In this document: in pieces, positions 47,849 through 63,095 of the stretch
Layout of the letters: each line of letters starts with the position of its first letter
How positions within the stretch are numbered: the first letter of the stretch is position 1
The notes under the pieces: model-generated
The model's database searches: none
What the model was told of the DNA's origin: nothing
Seen by the model: the letters and a program-made list of their open reading frames with translations, nothing else
Origin: Syngnathus acus
Lineage: Eukaryota > Chordata > Actinopteri > Syngnathiformes > Syngnathidae
Assembly: GCF_901709675.1 (NCBI RefSeq)
Contig: NC_051089.1
Span: 11,707,976-11,771,975, forward strand
Reading direction: 5' to 3'
DNA length: 64,000 bases
Program-made: the position numbers and the translations under genes

Positions 47849-50345
47849 TTTCCAGTTGCTGGAGAGCTATTACTTTTTTTTACGGTTCGTTATTGTGATT
47901 GTAGTGCTACAAAACTGTTATCATTGTATCAGGCTTGATGTGGTGCCTGATACCCCTCCAAAATAAATAAAATTGAAAAATTGCTCCACTTCCTTTAAAT
48001 CCTTAAAATTTTACAGTGAATTTGTAATGAATAAAATGCTCGACATTACTACATCTACCTCTAGAATCAAGTAAAATGTGTGTTTTCTATTGTACCCACC
48101 ATGAATGTTTGGAGATAAAATGAAATTATTTGTTATATTAAGTATGTGCAGAGCTGGTAAAAAAAAAAAATTGAATTTACTACCTCCACGGGAAATGCTT
48201 GAACATTCATCTTGAAAGTGTTTGAATTTGTCCTTGGTAAAGGACAACAGCAGCGCATGAAAATAAACACTTTGTTATACTGTCAACATTGTGATGTTGA
48301 ATATTCTATTGTCTGCTGCATTTACATAGTCGTCAGGCGTCATGCGTGTAAACAACAACGATGAGGGTGCTCCAGTGTGTGTGACGTTGTCATTGGAGGC
48401 GTCGGGTCACTCCAGCCAGGTTTGCGTGGTGGCACAACGGAGGCCTATTTGCACCCCAAGTTAGCAGATGTGTGAGAAGCCTTTTTGCGTGCACGATCAT
48501 CGCCAATGCACATACTCCCCCACACTCCGGACAGCCTCCATTGTGAGCTGTGAAAGTTGCATCTGCATCTGAATGCTTGCAGAGGAAACACTAGTTTGCC
48601 CTGCTGATCCCCCCCTGATCCGAGTTTGACACTTCTTGCATGTCTTTGTCCCCCACTTGTTCCACCTTCTTCCTCTATTTTTGAATAAGATTATCAGTTC
48701 TGTCTCCCACTTGTGTTGAATCATTGTATTTCTTTGTGTTTTAATCCCTTTTCTGTCAATGCTCCCTTAAATCCTGGGTTACCTCTGTGCCATTGCTGTA
48801 CCCTTGTTGAGTACTGAATCAGCATGAAGCTTCACGAGTGGGAGGGGGTGTAGTGGCGGATCAATCAATGTGTTCAATGTTTGTGCGGACGCCAGGACTG
48901 AGAGTCACGATGGGTGAATGGATATATGGATTGATGGGTGTCCAGTGATTGATGGCTGTATTGATCTGCCCTTTTTCCTGTGGATTGACAGTATTACTGG
49001 GGGTGTAATGGCAACGTGACTCGATATCAGTGGCTTTTAAGTAGTCATGCCAGTGCTCCCTTCCCTACTTTAACATCAGAGTCCTAATATTACTACAATC
49101 ATTCTTGTTCAATGTAATGTTTTGAGGTAATCACAGCAGTGGGACAGTCAAGTGAAAGTGTTGAACACTGGTTGGTCTGGACAAATTAATTTCTTCATGT
49201 TAGATATGGTCAGAAGGTTGATGAATAGATGGCAGTGGGCGAATAAAGGGATGTGCATGGAACATGGTAGGGCAAGTGAGGGGGCTGGAGATAAAGAACA
49301 CATGCCATGCTACCGCCAGAGCCTCACATTTCCCTTGGGAGCTCGCCGTGTGTCGGTGAACCCCAGGGGGTGTGCAGGGTGGGCCTCTGGTTGTAGAGGA
49401 GAATGCAAAGGGCTTGGCCTTAGGTTGGGCTGGCCTGTGCAACACGCCCTTATTTACTGCCAGAAATGCTAGTGCAGATGGCCATGTGTCAAGGATGGGG
49501 GTTACATGCTTGAGGCCAGTGCACCTCAGGGGGAAAGATTTTATTGCAACTATTTCCCAGCAGATCATCAGTGGACATGGCAGGTTAAGGGTACTCTCAA
49601 TTGTAATGAAATGCCTTGGTAATAAAATTTGTGGGGGCAGTAGCTCATCTGTAAGAAAGAGTTGAATGTGTCTTCGCCTCAACTACTGATGAGGTTCCCA
49701 CCAAATACCCCCCCTTGCGTTTGCGTGTTCCTTCATTGTGTATGTGATCTGGTTTGCTGAGTGATGCGCACCATCTTAGTTCCAGAATTGGCTGCAAATG
49801 GCCTCATTTGGCCTCTGCACAAGTAACCGGCACTGTGGCACAAACAACCGACAGAGACAGAGACACACCTTTCCGGTTTATGCTGCTTTAGTCATTGATA
49901 TTCAGTAGACAAGAGCAAACGTGTCTATGTGACGGCCATGTTGGCTGGGGCGACTTGACAATGATTGGACATATGTGGCAGCCATGCAAGCAGGGGCTGA
50001 ATGTTATATAGCATCGCCATTTACACGCTGTTCAAAAAGAGCGTGTCAGCGTATCCATGCCTGTTGTTTGCTGGAGCAAGTTCTCATCTTGTAGTACTTG
50101 TACACGTCTCTCAAACATGCTATTTTTGGTACAATGTACAGCTGGGTTTTTTGTCAAGCCCTTTTCTATTGAATCTACAGTAATTGTAATGAAGATGAAA
50201 AAAGAAAGCGCACGAAAGTAGCAGTTTGAATGACCAGCTGCATCCCATTATCCCCCTCTCCCCCAAGCACCAGTGAGATGAAGTTGTATCAAGTTTAAAA
50301 CATTTCATACAGTTCCAAGATTTTTTGTTAGCACATCTACTTCAC
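47849..50345. other. Upstream DNA, no gene recognised
   Basis: Open frames of up to 160 codons (49200-49682) exist on both strands at 49.1-49.7 kb, where composition is more balanced, but I recognise no domain. This could be an eroded mobile element or plain chance. Confidence 0.35.
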
Positions 50346-50582
50346 AGTTCAGAGTTGGAGGCTTTGATTGCATGTTCTCCCCAAGAAACATGCATGGTAG
50401 GCCGATTGACCAATCCAAATTGTTCGTAGGTGTGAGTGTGAATGCTTGTTTGCCTTTGTGTGCCCAGCGATTGGCTGACGACCAGTTCAGGGTGTACCCC
50501 GACACTGACTGCTGCGATAGTTTCCTGCATGCCCATAACCCTCGTGAGGATAAAGCAGTTCGGAAGATCAATGAATGAATGA
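50346..50582 (+). mobile_element. Near full-length fish SINE-like repeat
   Basis: Reads TTAGCACATCTACTTCACAG, then GCATGTTCTCCCC, AACATGCATGGTAGGCCGAT, GTGAGTGTGAATGCTTG, GCGATTGGCTGACGACCAGT, TCAGGGTGTACCCCG, CTCGTGAGGATAAAGCAGTT and a TGAA tail. This is the order of a very common fish repeat with a tRNA-like head. It is diverged and partly deleted in the head. Confidence 0.75.
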
Positions 50583-53149
50583 ATTAGTCCAATACATTGA
50601 GGTTCCACTGAAGCGTATACATTGTAAACAGTATAATATTGACCTAACAATAAATCTGACTGAAAGCAGTGTTGTATGCATGCCAGGACAACATTTTGTT
50701 AATTTATTACAAGTGGTACAATGTGTTGTCCTTATGATTAATATTGTACGGAAAATCATATATTTAGTCAAAGTTTAAAACATTGTGTAAATAGCCAATT
50801 TTATTAAAAAACAACAACAACCGTTTCCACCATGCGGTAAGATTTATTTAGGATGGATGCACTTCCATTTTCAAATCTTTGAAAGGATATCAAAAGAACC
50901 TGTGTTGTTTCACTTTTTCCACCACAGCCTTGCAATCAGTTGATTGGGGTGAAAGAGTCACCCCATCTCATCTGCATACCCGAGGTTAGTTTCCATTCCA
51001 AGTCATAGTCGGTACCATTTGGTGGAAATGGGCCTAATGACAATTGCAGGAGCAGTGGTACAGCAACTCAAAGAAAAGATTGTGCAACATGCTTTGGCAA
51101 TGAGTGTTCCATCAGATGGCTGACTCCCAGGGTGGGAGAAGTCTGGACCGAGCCTCCCGAGTGACCTCTGATTGATTAAGAGGCCATTTCTGGCACTTGG
51201 CTGGCCTCAGGCACCATTTGTCACCTGACTGCGCTGTCCTGTTGAGAGGCTCCTCTGGTCCTCCAGTCTACATGCAAAGCTTTTCTCTAAATCCCCAACA
51301 CGGTCAAACCCGCAGAGGCCACCCATGTCAAAAATCTGGCCACTGATTTCTGAAGCCCAGCCTTCTGGATTACTGGAACCCCCAAGCAGTTTGTTTAAAT
51401 AGCACAATGAGACACTTTCTCCACTGTGTTTTCTTCTGGTCAATCGGTGAATAAAGATAATGATGTTAATGGAGCAATTGTAATGAAATAAAATGTTTAC
51501 ATGCCAATGTTAGGCAATAAAGGCTAACAATGCTGAGCCACAATGCTTATGATAATCATTTGGAAATTGAAACTGGACCTACGCATAGCCTGGCAGAGAC
51601 GTGGCTGAGTGGAGCTCATAATAACGTCAAATGAAACAGTGTCTAGTTTCTATTTAACAAACTTCTTGCAAGCGTCACAGTAAAGGACACATTGAAAATG
51701 GTCCACAATCTCATTGCAAAAGGGTAACTGCACCGCATTTATCCTGCAGATTGTGCATTTGACTGCTTATCCTGTTTATGAAAATATATTCATCAACAGA
51801 GGTCATTGAAAGGTGACACGTTTCTTTGCTGCCAATGTGATAATCATCCAAGCTATAGTGCTGAGATATAACTATATTTAGTTGTGAAATGACCTGTGCT
51901 CTGTCCACGCACATTGCTGTTCACGCCTCCTTTTTTTTAATGAAACCGTTTTGCTGATAAGGGGAGGAGAGAATCTACTCAGTCATATGTTTTCCACGCT
52001 GAATTTGAGGAAATGACAAAATCTACATTACTTTGATGCAATTCTGCTGACTGTCACGTTTACTCAACTCAATGCATGGAAATGTTCAAAATAAATTGTG
52101 CAGTATAGTAATTTTATTTATTGGGGTTTTCTCTGGGAAAATGAGAACGCTAATCTTATTCATAGCTAGTGCTGTGAGTAATTTGCAGCCAGCGATAAGC
52201 GACCACATCAACGTGAACTGCTGATGATAAAGTGACACACATGACATTTCCAACTCATTATTTATTGATCCCATTTCATCTGCCGCCTAAATGTTTTAAT
52301 CTGCCTGGCCATCCTCGAGCACACATGGCAGAAAGAACCAGATATGCTCCAGGATGTGAGCTGACTGTTACCCCGTCCTATTCATGAAATGGATAACGAT
52401 GTGCTCATAATGCAGTGCCGTCTTGACCCCATTATAACAATATTCCCACCAATTAAGATCACTTCAGGCCTTGGTTTGAAACTGATATTCACTTTAAGTC
52501 CAAGTCAAATGAAAATAAATATTTCTCCTCAATATAACATAAGGTAGGCAAGAGTGTTAACAAACCCCTCCTAACTTGAATGAAGAGAAAAATCACCAAG
52601 TGTAGAAAATGGGACTTTAAAATCATAACTAGCCATTGACTCCTTTTCTCAAATGCTGTGGGCAAGTCCACTGCACGTGTCAAACCAAACCATAAAGAAA
52701 CATGGAGGCTGCCTTGTCTAGCTCAGTGTTATGTATACTTACATATCCCTTAATTTTTGAGTCACAAAAATATATCTGCTGAAAGCCTCATGTGGTTGGA
52801 GTATATCCCACTGGGTCAACAAGGGGCTTTTCACTCCACAACAGGAGGTGCAAGTCACAAGCAGGAACGATGGATTTTCGGGATGTAGACATTGCTCGGT
52901 GGCTAACTGCATGCTGTAGTTTGATCAAGGGGTCTTACACATCCACCACACATCCATATAACTACTTGAAGCCTTCGATAGCTGGAATAGACCAGGTCAC
53001 GCTGTGACAATGAGGCACTCTACAGTGCGTGTCCATGCCAACAGGAAAAGCTCAGTTTGACTTTTTTTTTTTTTTTTTTTAATCCTCTCTCCACTCTTCG
53101 GCCTTTCTTTCTGATGTACACGCACTCACAATTGACAATAAAGCGGCCA
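50583..53149. other. Upstream DNA, mostly featureless
   Basis: A Tigger-like end (GAGGTTCCACTG, inverse CAGTGGAACCTC) sits at about 50598-50611. A T21 tract is near 53060-53080. Nothing coding recognised. Confidence 0.4.
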
Positions 53150-53312
53150 CGTACTGCCATTTATATCTAAATAGAAGATATAAATAAAAGAAATATAACA
53201 GAAGAATTGCATTTCCATTCCTTTCAATGGGAAATATTACTTCGATTTATGAACAGTTCAGGTTACAATCGGGCTCAGATCCAATGAAGTTCGTAACTTG
53301 AGGTTCCACTGT
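53150..53312. mobile_element. Tigger-like MITE fragment
   Basis: The right end reads GTTCGTAACTTGAGGTTCCA then CTG followed by TA. The inverse, CAGTGGAACCTCAAGTTACG, is a TcMar-Tigger-like terminus. Upstream text (CAATGGGAAATATTACTTCG) is typical of the same family. Left bound uncertain. Confidence 0.55.
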
Positions 53313-56300
53313 ATTCCACTTATTGTTTCATGAAAACAAATTCAAATTAATGTGGGCCTATTCACTGGGCTAACTTCAAATGACAAAGAATTTCCCTGTT
53401 TTCCTGAGCCTCTCATTACAGTATCAATCCCATAATATATCTGCTTAAACCATCAGTGTAGCTCCATTAATGAGCGCTTAAGACTGGAGCAGATTATACA
53501 CGTCACACTGCAAGAGATGAAGCTAATGAGCTGACAGAGTAGTCGACATTTTCAGGAAGGAAGGATATGACTTGGTCGAGGGTGGAGAAGGATATAGGGG
53601 GTTAAAGTGTCACCAGGAAAGGAACCGGCCCAAAGGTTGCTCTGTTCACACGCTCTCACGTTTGGTCTATTCCGGTGTGTCATGGCGCTGGCACACACAT
53701 GGCATGCGCTGACACAAAAACACATGCAAACAGGTGCAGTGTGTGTCGGTGACAGTATGGTGAGCAGCTGTGTGGGTAGGGGCTCGTTGCACAGGGTGGC
53801 GGCGTTTGCATTCTCCGACCTTACCAGCGGGCGTAGCATTTGACGCATGCACAAGTACAAAAGTCAGAGGGCAGCTGCACAGTGCCAGTCATTGGGCCCC
53901 CCCAACAGGCAACTGCGCACACACTCAAAAATCGTACTGTCTCCTAAATGATATTTAATCTTTACAGCGAGCCTGGCCAGCGCAGCTCATTCCAAATCTG
54001 AAGGAATTTGTTACTGCTCAGCCCTCGTGCTGACTCCAAATGGTCTCATAGCCTGCCAAGGGTAGCACACTTATACCTCTACTGCTGACCCAAATATTTA
54101 CCTACCCCCTTCGCCAACCCCAAGCTCCAGTCCAAAAGCTCAGGCACAAAAAAAAAAAAGATCCCACCTCCCATGCAGGCTGCCAGTCCCCAGTTAAGTC
54201 CTCCTTGGAGTTGGGAGGCTATCTGGGATTTAAGGCAAAAGCCCTTTATCCAGGGACTTTTGTACAAGCTGGGGCCAGCAAATGTTTCATGTCAGCAAAA
54301 CACATTAAATGCTACAAATGGCATCTTTTCAGCTCCCCAGGGGTGGCCAACAAACTTTTGTGGAGAAAAAAAACAAACACAAATGTGTAAACACCCATAT
54401 TGGAGACTTTGTAGTTTGCGCTATTTTATTTGTTCATGAGATTTTTTCTTCAGCTGGTTTGATTAGCCTACATTTTCAAGATGCATTTTTTTTAATCATC
54501 CTTAACTAACCGGAATTCTTGTGTAGTACAAATGTTTTACAACAGTACCACCTTAAAAATGCATCGCGCTTCATTCCTAAAAGGTATACGTATTTGGTAA
54601 AATGGTATGCCACTATTACATTATGCACAGTGTGAAAAGGTAATAAGGATAATGATTCAATTAAAATGTATTGCACTTAAAGTTAAATAAATAAACAAAA
54701 TGCTAAAGTTCTGAATCAAATGCAAATGTGTTGGATTCAAAAGTTCAATATCATAGAACTTTTATCAATTGTATTTGGCAGGATTTTTAACACACTGCTT
54801 TGTGGTGTGTCAAATTCACAATTCACCTTTGTTTTATCGGGATTTTTAGCCTCTAGCCCTAAGAAAATTCACTGTTTTCAAGAGTTAGCCCAGGTGTCCG
54901 TGCAAATCTAGCTGGGGGAAAGGGCGTGTGTGTGTGTGCGTGTGTGTGTGTGAGTGAGAGAGGAAATGACAAGAATGATCACGTATGCATGTCAGTACGA
55001 AGTGCTGGGACGTAAAAGGCAGATCAGGATGCAGGAATTCACTGGACCATCTTTATCACACCCACATCAGTTGCTCATCTGAATGCAGATGCTTTCAAGT
55101 GCAGAGCAATGTTTCTACACACACCCACATCATCCCTGCTTGCATCAGACACATGATCCCTTGGCACATGATCAGGCTTATCATAGATTTGTATTTGTAT
55201 TGACGGTTCTTTGTAAATTCAGTTTGCTTTTACCGTGGGTTTGCTATTTTATTTTACTAATTATGCTTCAATTTAGTTTAGGAATGATGTTTTAGTATTT
55301 AATTTAATTTTGTTTAATAAACTCAAGTCAATTACAACTCTTCTGTACTACTTCAAAAATGAACTCTGAAAGCTCATGTATGATATTGACAAAGACCGTA
55401 ACGAACCATAAGGATAATTTCACTATAGTTATAGTTAGTTTTATAAACATAAGATGTAGTTTCAGTTAATTTAAAAAAAAAGCGTTTTTTATTTTATTCT
55501 GTTAACAAAAATGTTTTTTCAATTGTAGTTTTTTGGGGAATTAATTTTTATTAACTATTTTTAACCCACTGCACTTAGGAATAAGACCGATGCTTATTCC
55601 GCATGTAAAGCCACAGGCCAGGTACATCTGTTCTATTTTATAAACCTCAAGTTTGTAATTTTGTGACCGGCATAGTAAATCCTGCGTGGTGCATATCTGC
55701 ACATAGGCGGGCTGGTAATTTCTCAGACAAACCGGCTGATCTGCAAAAGGGAGGGATGAGCCATTGTTGGAGTGGTCACAGCCAAATTTAATCCTGGCCA
55801 ATCAAAGTGTCTTTTTTTTTTAACTTCTTTGAAGGCGGCTTTCTAGTCTCTTACTAGGCCAGGTGAAAGTTTAGTTCAACTTTCTGCTCCCAAATTGCCA
55901 ATACTGTTGTCAACATACTTTTGCGAGTCAGCACGAGGGTATCTTTTGTTTTCACATAATGCAGCTTTTCTATTGGATCTTTTTGGTGAGTGTAGGTGTT
56001 TCTAAAGTTATGGCTGGGAAGTGTATGCCAGCATTTAATAGGTTTAGTTTTCTTCCAGTGCTGGATTTCTGTGACTGTTTGTCCAGCCGGTTGTGAAACA
56101 CATTCATTATCATAGAAGCCCAGTTGCAGTGAGGGATAGATCCACCCTGTGCCACCTGTCCATTAATAAGGATGCATCTGGAGAGCCAGTATGGGTGAGA
56201 GCAGCTGGAGAAGGTAATCCCGTCTCTCCAGGTCAGCCGTCAGACAAGCTCTAGCAGGCCCTACTTACTCTGGCCTAATTAGCACGCGCCAACAGGGAAA

Positions 56301-57014
56301 TCTCTCCCTCTTACACCCATTGCACACCTAGTTTTGCAGCCAGACGTCACAGGGTTAATTCTTTCCAGATTTCAAGCTGAACGTTTTGATCAGCTCGAAT
56401 GTGCTTACGCTGCAGCTTTGGTGTCACACAGTCTCACAGGATAAGGGGAACGATTAGAACTAGATGGCATTAGATTGGATGCAGTGCAGTTTAAGAATGG
56501 AAGATTTCTTACATTTTTACTTTCATGTCAAATTGGGGTCTAGATAAGCGCTTGTGAAGAGACACTCCAGAGTAGCTAGCCTACATCTTAGAAAGGGCCT
56601 CTCGGAAAACTGAGACATGACTCAAATGAGCAAGGACTTGAAGCAAGGGGGTTTTGATGTCATATGTTTGAAAAATTAGCTTTGGATATTTATTACATGT
56701 ATTCTTGTTTTAGCATGCATGATCATTGGAGTCTACGTATATACCGTTGTAAAGCTGTCTGAGGTAGAAAATTAATGAATGTTGAATTTAAAAATACCTG
56801 ACAGCTTCAGTGGAGTTGGATTGGGTCGCAACAGACAAAGTAATAGCATCAAGGGGTGGATTACAAATAATATAGTTGTAGGATGCTTGATGGGACACAG
56901 TGTCAAAATCAGTGACAATGGCAAAATCAAAACAGCAGTGACGCCCCAATTGAAGAGCTTTTTGGATTTTAAGGGTTCATTCTTTTCTTTCCCTTTTTGC
57001 GTTGCATGCCAACC
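53313..57014. other. Upstream DNA, no gene recognised
   Basis: Contains a TG-rich tract (54924-54952) and an AT-rich stretch at about 55240-55560 that looks like an old, eroded repeat. The 53390-53540 stretch has enhancer-like texture (AGCTCCATTAATGAGCGCTT). No coding signal. Confidence 0.35.
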
Positions 57015-57060
57015 GCTCGAGTGAAGCTCGAGTGATGCTCAAGTGACGCTCGAGTGAAGC
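57015..57060 (+). repeat. Small minisatellite, 11-bp unit x 4
   Basis: GCTCGAGTGAA, GCTCGAGTGAT, GCTCAAGTGAC and GCTCGAGTGAA follow head to tail. Each contains a CTCGAG or near-CTCGAG core. Confidence 0.9.
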
Positions 57061-57799
57061 GTGGAAAAACAGCGCAATATTCACTGATGCCCTTTCACCT
57101 GTTGATTGAACAGCAGAACCAGACAAACACCTAAAGTATGCCAAATTTCACAGGCAGACATATGCTCGACAAGACTAACCGGCCATGTTGCTTATGTCAC
57201 AAACTCATTTACAGCACATTTAAAGGCACACAACTCGGTTCATGTTGGGATATTCAGCTTTTCCCAATGTAATTGCACTTTATAAAACCATGCAATTTTG
57301 TACAATACTGTTTATTTAAGGCCTGAACTGGAATAATGGCATTCCAATACATTTTCACGGTCAAATCAAACTATCTCTGTATTACGATATACTATATGTA
57401 ACAGCAAGACCTTTATTTACCAGGCACACTCATCCGTACAAACACAACGCCACACTGGAGACAATCCTGTTGTGTCAGGACAGATGTGCACGCCTGGTGT
57501 CTGACCCCTCTCATAGTTCTCCAAAACAAGTCCATTTACCAGCCCCCTCCCACGCATGCTGCTCTTCAAGTGTGTCTCCCCAAAAAAGGGAAGGGGGGGG
57601 CAGTGACCTTAAAAAGAAAAAAAAAAACAGTTGTCGGGACTGGCTGAAAATGGAGCGTGACTTTATTCATTCTAAATTGTATCCCGGTGAAAATAGTGTG
57701 GCCTCTCAATGCGCTCTCTACTTTGAAGTGGCCATTTGTGTTTTGCTCAGAGAGCTAATTTAACGGAACTCTATTAAGGGCTATGGTTTTAATAGGATT

Positions 57800-59150
<1,351 letters not shown>

Positions 59151-59245
59151 AGTGCTACCTTGACCTACAAGTTTAATTTGCTCTGTGACCAAGTTCATAA
59201 CTCATAATTTACTTGCATGCGGAATCTGCTCATATTTCACAACAA
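59151..59245. mobile_element. Tigger-like repeat end
   Basis: Begins CAGTGCTACCTTGACCTACA right after TA, continuing GTTTAATTTGCTCTGTGACC then AAGTTCATAACTC, as in fish Tigger-like MITEs. The other end was not identified. Confidence 0.55.
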
Positions 59246-62200
59246 TAAACTGCAGATGCTTTATTACGTTGTTTACATGTGACGTGTGTACGTAAATGTG
59301 AAGCAGTTCTGCCGGGCCTCAAGTGCATCTGTCCCTCTGTTTGTCCGGTTTGTTTACAGAGTTGTTATTGCCTCATTAAGTGTTAAAATACATATAAGGA
59401 TTATCTAAAAATAAACATTAGATTTTTGCGTGAAAACATACTTTCTCTGGTGTTTTAATGCAGAAACAATGTAGATGAGTCAAAGCTACAGTAACAAAAA
59501 AATGTTTAGGCTCCCAGGTGGCCCACAATTTCAAAAAAGACATCTTTTGCCCGTCAGGGTTCACTACAGAAAATCACTCACGTGATATGTTGGGAACAGT
59601 TTCTATGCCGTGTGTCTGTTTTCTGTGGTTGGAATGTTGCATGACATTTATTTTCAATGTCAGGGCATAATTCCTGGAATGGTGATCAGCTCCTCCCTGC
59701 TCAAATCCAATCTTCAACCTTATCTACTGGGTCAAAATAATCAACTCAACATTGGGTAATAGTAACCCGTTCTGCTCAAAATCCAGAGTCATCCAGAAAG
59801 GAAAACAAACCAGCATTTTTAATGTATTTTCCCTGTAGTTAAGGAAGGTAATTTAGTCCCCTCCCCAGCATCAGACCAAATCATATTTAAAACCATGGCT
59901 GCATTGAAATAGTGCAACAGTGATCCTCAAAAAAATTCTTGTAATTTATTGGCAAGAAAGGGGCAAGGCCGGCGGCATCAAATGCCCTGAGCTGTCTTGT
60001 TTCTTAACAAGTTAAATCTTGCTGACTTTGCATTTTCTAGCAGCAGTAGCGTTGACCTTGATACAAAGAGAACTAAATCGAAGCCAGTCCTTGAGTTTAC
60101 AGCGGGGTAGTGCGTGACAAGAGGATTTAACGTGGGACGAAAAGAGCCCAAAGTGAGGACAGCCGTCAACGAGAGGTTTGCAGGGTTAATCATCCAAATT
60201 TGTCTCAAGATGTAAGGCTATAATTTGCTCATTTTTGACATGGGAATGCCAAATATGCCTTTCAAGAAATGTACAGTCGCCAAAAGTCGCAAGTTGTGCC
60301 TCATAATAGATTTATAACATTTGGAAATTGTTTTTATCTTGCTCCATTTTAGTCTTTTAATTTCAAAGACTTTCCAAATAATAAGATGGAGGGGGGGGGG
60401 TTATTCTAGCTGCAGGATGTGTTTTTTCCTCGGGGCATGCTGTACAGTAGTTGGTGTGTTATGCTTCCAAATTGGCAGAGCTTTCTATGGTTTAAATTGA
60501 AGAAGTCCATTTTATGAGGACGCTTGCCAACTTTTATTTCAGGATATGTGATCTTGAGGTCAGGGTTTTGGAGAAATAAATAGTGTGCGCTCCAAAATAC
60601 CCATATTTTATCTTGGCAAGCGTTGCCAAAAGAGGGGCTCTTTAACTTGTCTCCGAGCACTCGTGTATCCCACAAAGACTTGTGGGCCACTGATCGCATC
60701 ACACGGGTGCAAGTTGCTGGCTTACGTGAGCATGAAGTCATCAACAAATCTATAATTGCTGCTTTCTCTTGCGTGTCTCTTTTTTTTTTTCTTTCCTCTG
60801 TTTCGTCTGCCAGTCTGAGCCTGCCTGTACATGCATGGCTGTGACTGATGCGGAGCCAAACTGCTTCGCGGTGACGAAGACACATGTACAGTACGAGACA
60901 AACACGCTAATGAGTAACCTGGGTGTCTGTATGCCAATATTCTGACCGTATACTTGTGAATCTTGCCTGAGGGGGTCTGGGCTGTGGTTTGAGGCTTTTG
61001 AACACAAGGAGTGATTAGACGTTAGGTTGGACTGCGCTGTGTGTCACTTGTGTGAGTAATCTTAGACAACTGAAGACAGAATGAATGCTTCAGGGTCGCT
61101 GGAGTTCCCCTAAATCATGTGCAAGCTGTGTTTTAGATGAAACACCTGTCAGTTTACAGTATGGACATAAAGCTTTATACTTGTTTACAAGGTGTGTTTT
61201 AATATAGTCTCTTTCGCCAACAAGTACAGTCCAGTCTGGATTGTTGTGTTCTGTTTTTGAAGGTTATTTCTGCATCAAAGACTTCTCTTTGCCTTGTGGT
61301 TCTCATAGGGATAAAATATGAAGCAAGGGGTTGCTTTCGGAAAGTTTTAAAAACACGTGGAGGATTTTATTTGCACAAGTCCTGAAACTATGTCCCACGT
61401 TGGTATACAGAAACGAGCAGACTGATACAAATGTTATCTGCACACCTATTTGAGAGCAGTTTGTTTTGAATTGTAAGACAGAGGTAGATGTAGATGATGT
61501 CGTTTTGGTTGCAGCTGCATTTTGGCATATACCGAAAACCTCATCTTGATGTCTGAACTTTTGGCTTTGTATTTTCTAAAGATCTGGCTTGTGTGTCCAA
61601 CAGTTTATGGCAATAGCAGGGACTTACCATTAAGCGAGCTCTGACAAAGGCAACATTTTCTTAGTGATGAACATTTATTATTGTTGTAACATTCAAAAAA
61701 CACCATGACATGATGGTTTTGAGCCCTCTCCACTCCATTCTCATGCAATGGACTATTCCATATTCTTACTGCACATATTTACTACAGTAAATGAGCTCAC
61801 TCAAATGTGTTCTGTTTTAGGTGGGGAAATTGCTACAGTGGTTGTGCCATCACTTTGTGAACAAGTGATGTGTTTACCTGCTTGTATATTACAGTACTTA
61901 GCTTGACATTCATTATAACTCCTGAACAGCAACACAGAAATGTACCTTTTTTTATAATGGAGCGTTTTGTTTACATGCAATTCCTTTGAAAGTGATGAGT
62001 CCGTCAACATATCAGTGGACTGCAGTCGAGTTCCGCCTTTCTAATAGGGACAAGTTTTAAGTCTGAAGATGAGATGCCGAGCCATGTTTCCCATGAGTGA
62101 GCTATTTAATGTGATTGAACATAACTATTTTCAACAGTAAACAAGGGATTATCCTACTACACTCCCATGTTTTAAAGTGCCAGGATAGTGTCACCAACGG

Positions 62201-62754
62201 TTATTTTTAGTTCATGTCACATCTTTGACAAATAAAACAGTGCATCTTGCACTGAACAGAACTGGCTTAGGAGGATAAAAGCCAGCATTGCTGCCTGAGC
62301 ACGTCAAAGCTTCAGGTTGCAACACACACCTGGCTCAGCTGAGTCAGGGCATGAGCAAGGGAGTCGTGTTTGGGTTGAACTCAAAACTATTTTTCTCCTC
62401 CTTGTTTACTCTGTGTTTCTTCAGAAGGCCTCCCCTTCTTGCTAAATCGTCAGTGCCACTCCTCTGGTTGTACGGTGCTTTCTGTTCTGTGTTTATATCG
62501 CAACGGCATGTCAAGTTGTGCTCACAATTTGTGGAGGTTAATGAGGGGGTGCGGAAGTGGGAAGAAAAATAGCATTCTATAAAATTGTACCTTAGAGTAA
62601 TAGCATAATTGAACTGAAAATAAAAAAATGGTTTGGGCATCATGATTCATCTTTATTCCAACTCATTTTCTTGTGGCACTCCTTTTGGTGGACCTGTCTT
62701 GGACACCAGGAGGTAGTATGTTTTATTAAGATGCAATATTACTGTAAGATTTTC
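59246..62754. other. Upstream DNA, no gene recognised
   Basis: An ACCCA/TGGGT palindromic-repeat patch lies at about 59725-59775, related to that at 14185-14660. A G10 run is near 60391-60400 and a T13 run near 60780-60791. Nothing coding seen. Confidence 0.4.
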
Positions 62755-63095
62755 AGAGGATAAAGAATATATGAGGTGTGAGTATTGCTGTATTGTTTGT
62801 CTACCTGTGTTGCTCCACCATTTGTGTTGAAATATCGGTTGCTTCTACAATCTTGACTATTGACGCTAGATGTGTAATTAGCATTGAAAAGGAATTTTAG
62901 AATATGTGTTGACTTTAAGAAGGCTTTTTAAAAAACACACGTCATTGATTATCTTTATTTTGTTTATTTTGACAGTAAATGTTTAGAGGTTAAAGCATCT
63001 TTTCCAAACTGCTTCTTATTGTAAAGTGAGTTGATTTGAGTTGACTGCCACCATACAAAACTTGCAAGGAGGATCACTCTTCTCAAGGTACCACT
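62755..63095. mobile_element. Tigger-like repeat, related to the copy in sema6d intron 5
   Basis: Shares AGGATAAAGAA, GTTG..CACCATTTGTGTTGAAAT and CTGCCACCATACA-type words in order with 37200-37480. It ends CTCAAGGTACCACTG, the inverse of a CAGTGGTACCTTG terminus. Left bound uncertain. Confidence 0.5.

Noticed and set aside
49200-49682. 160-codon - strand and 106/97-codon + strand frames
   Set aside because: No motif recognised; overlapping open frames on both strands suggest low stop density rather than coding.
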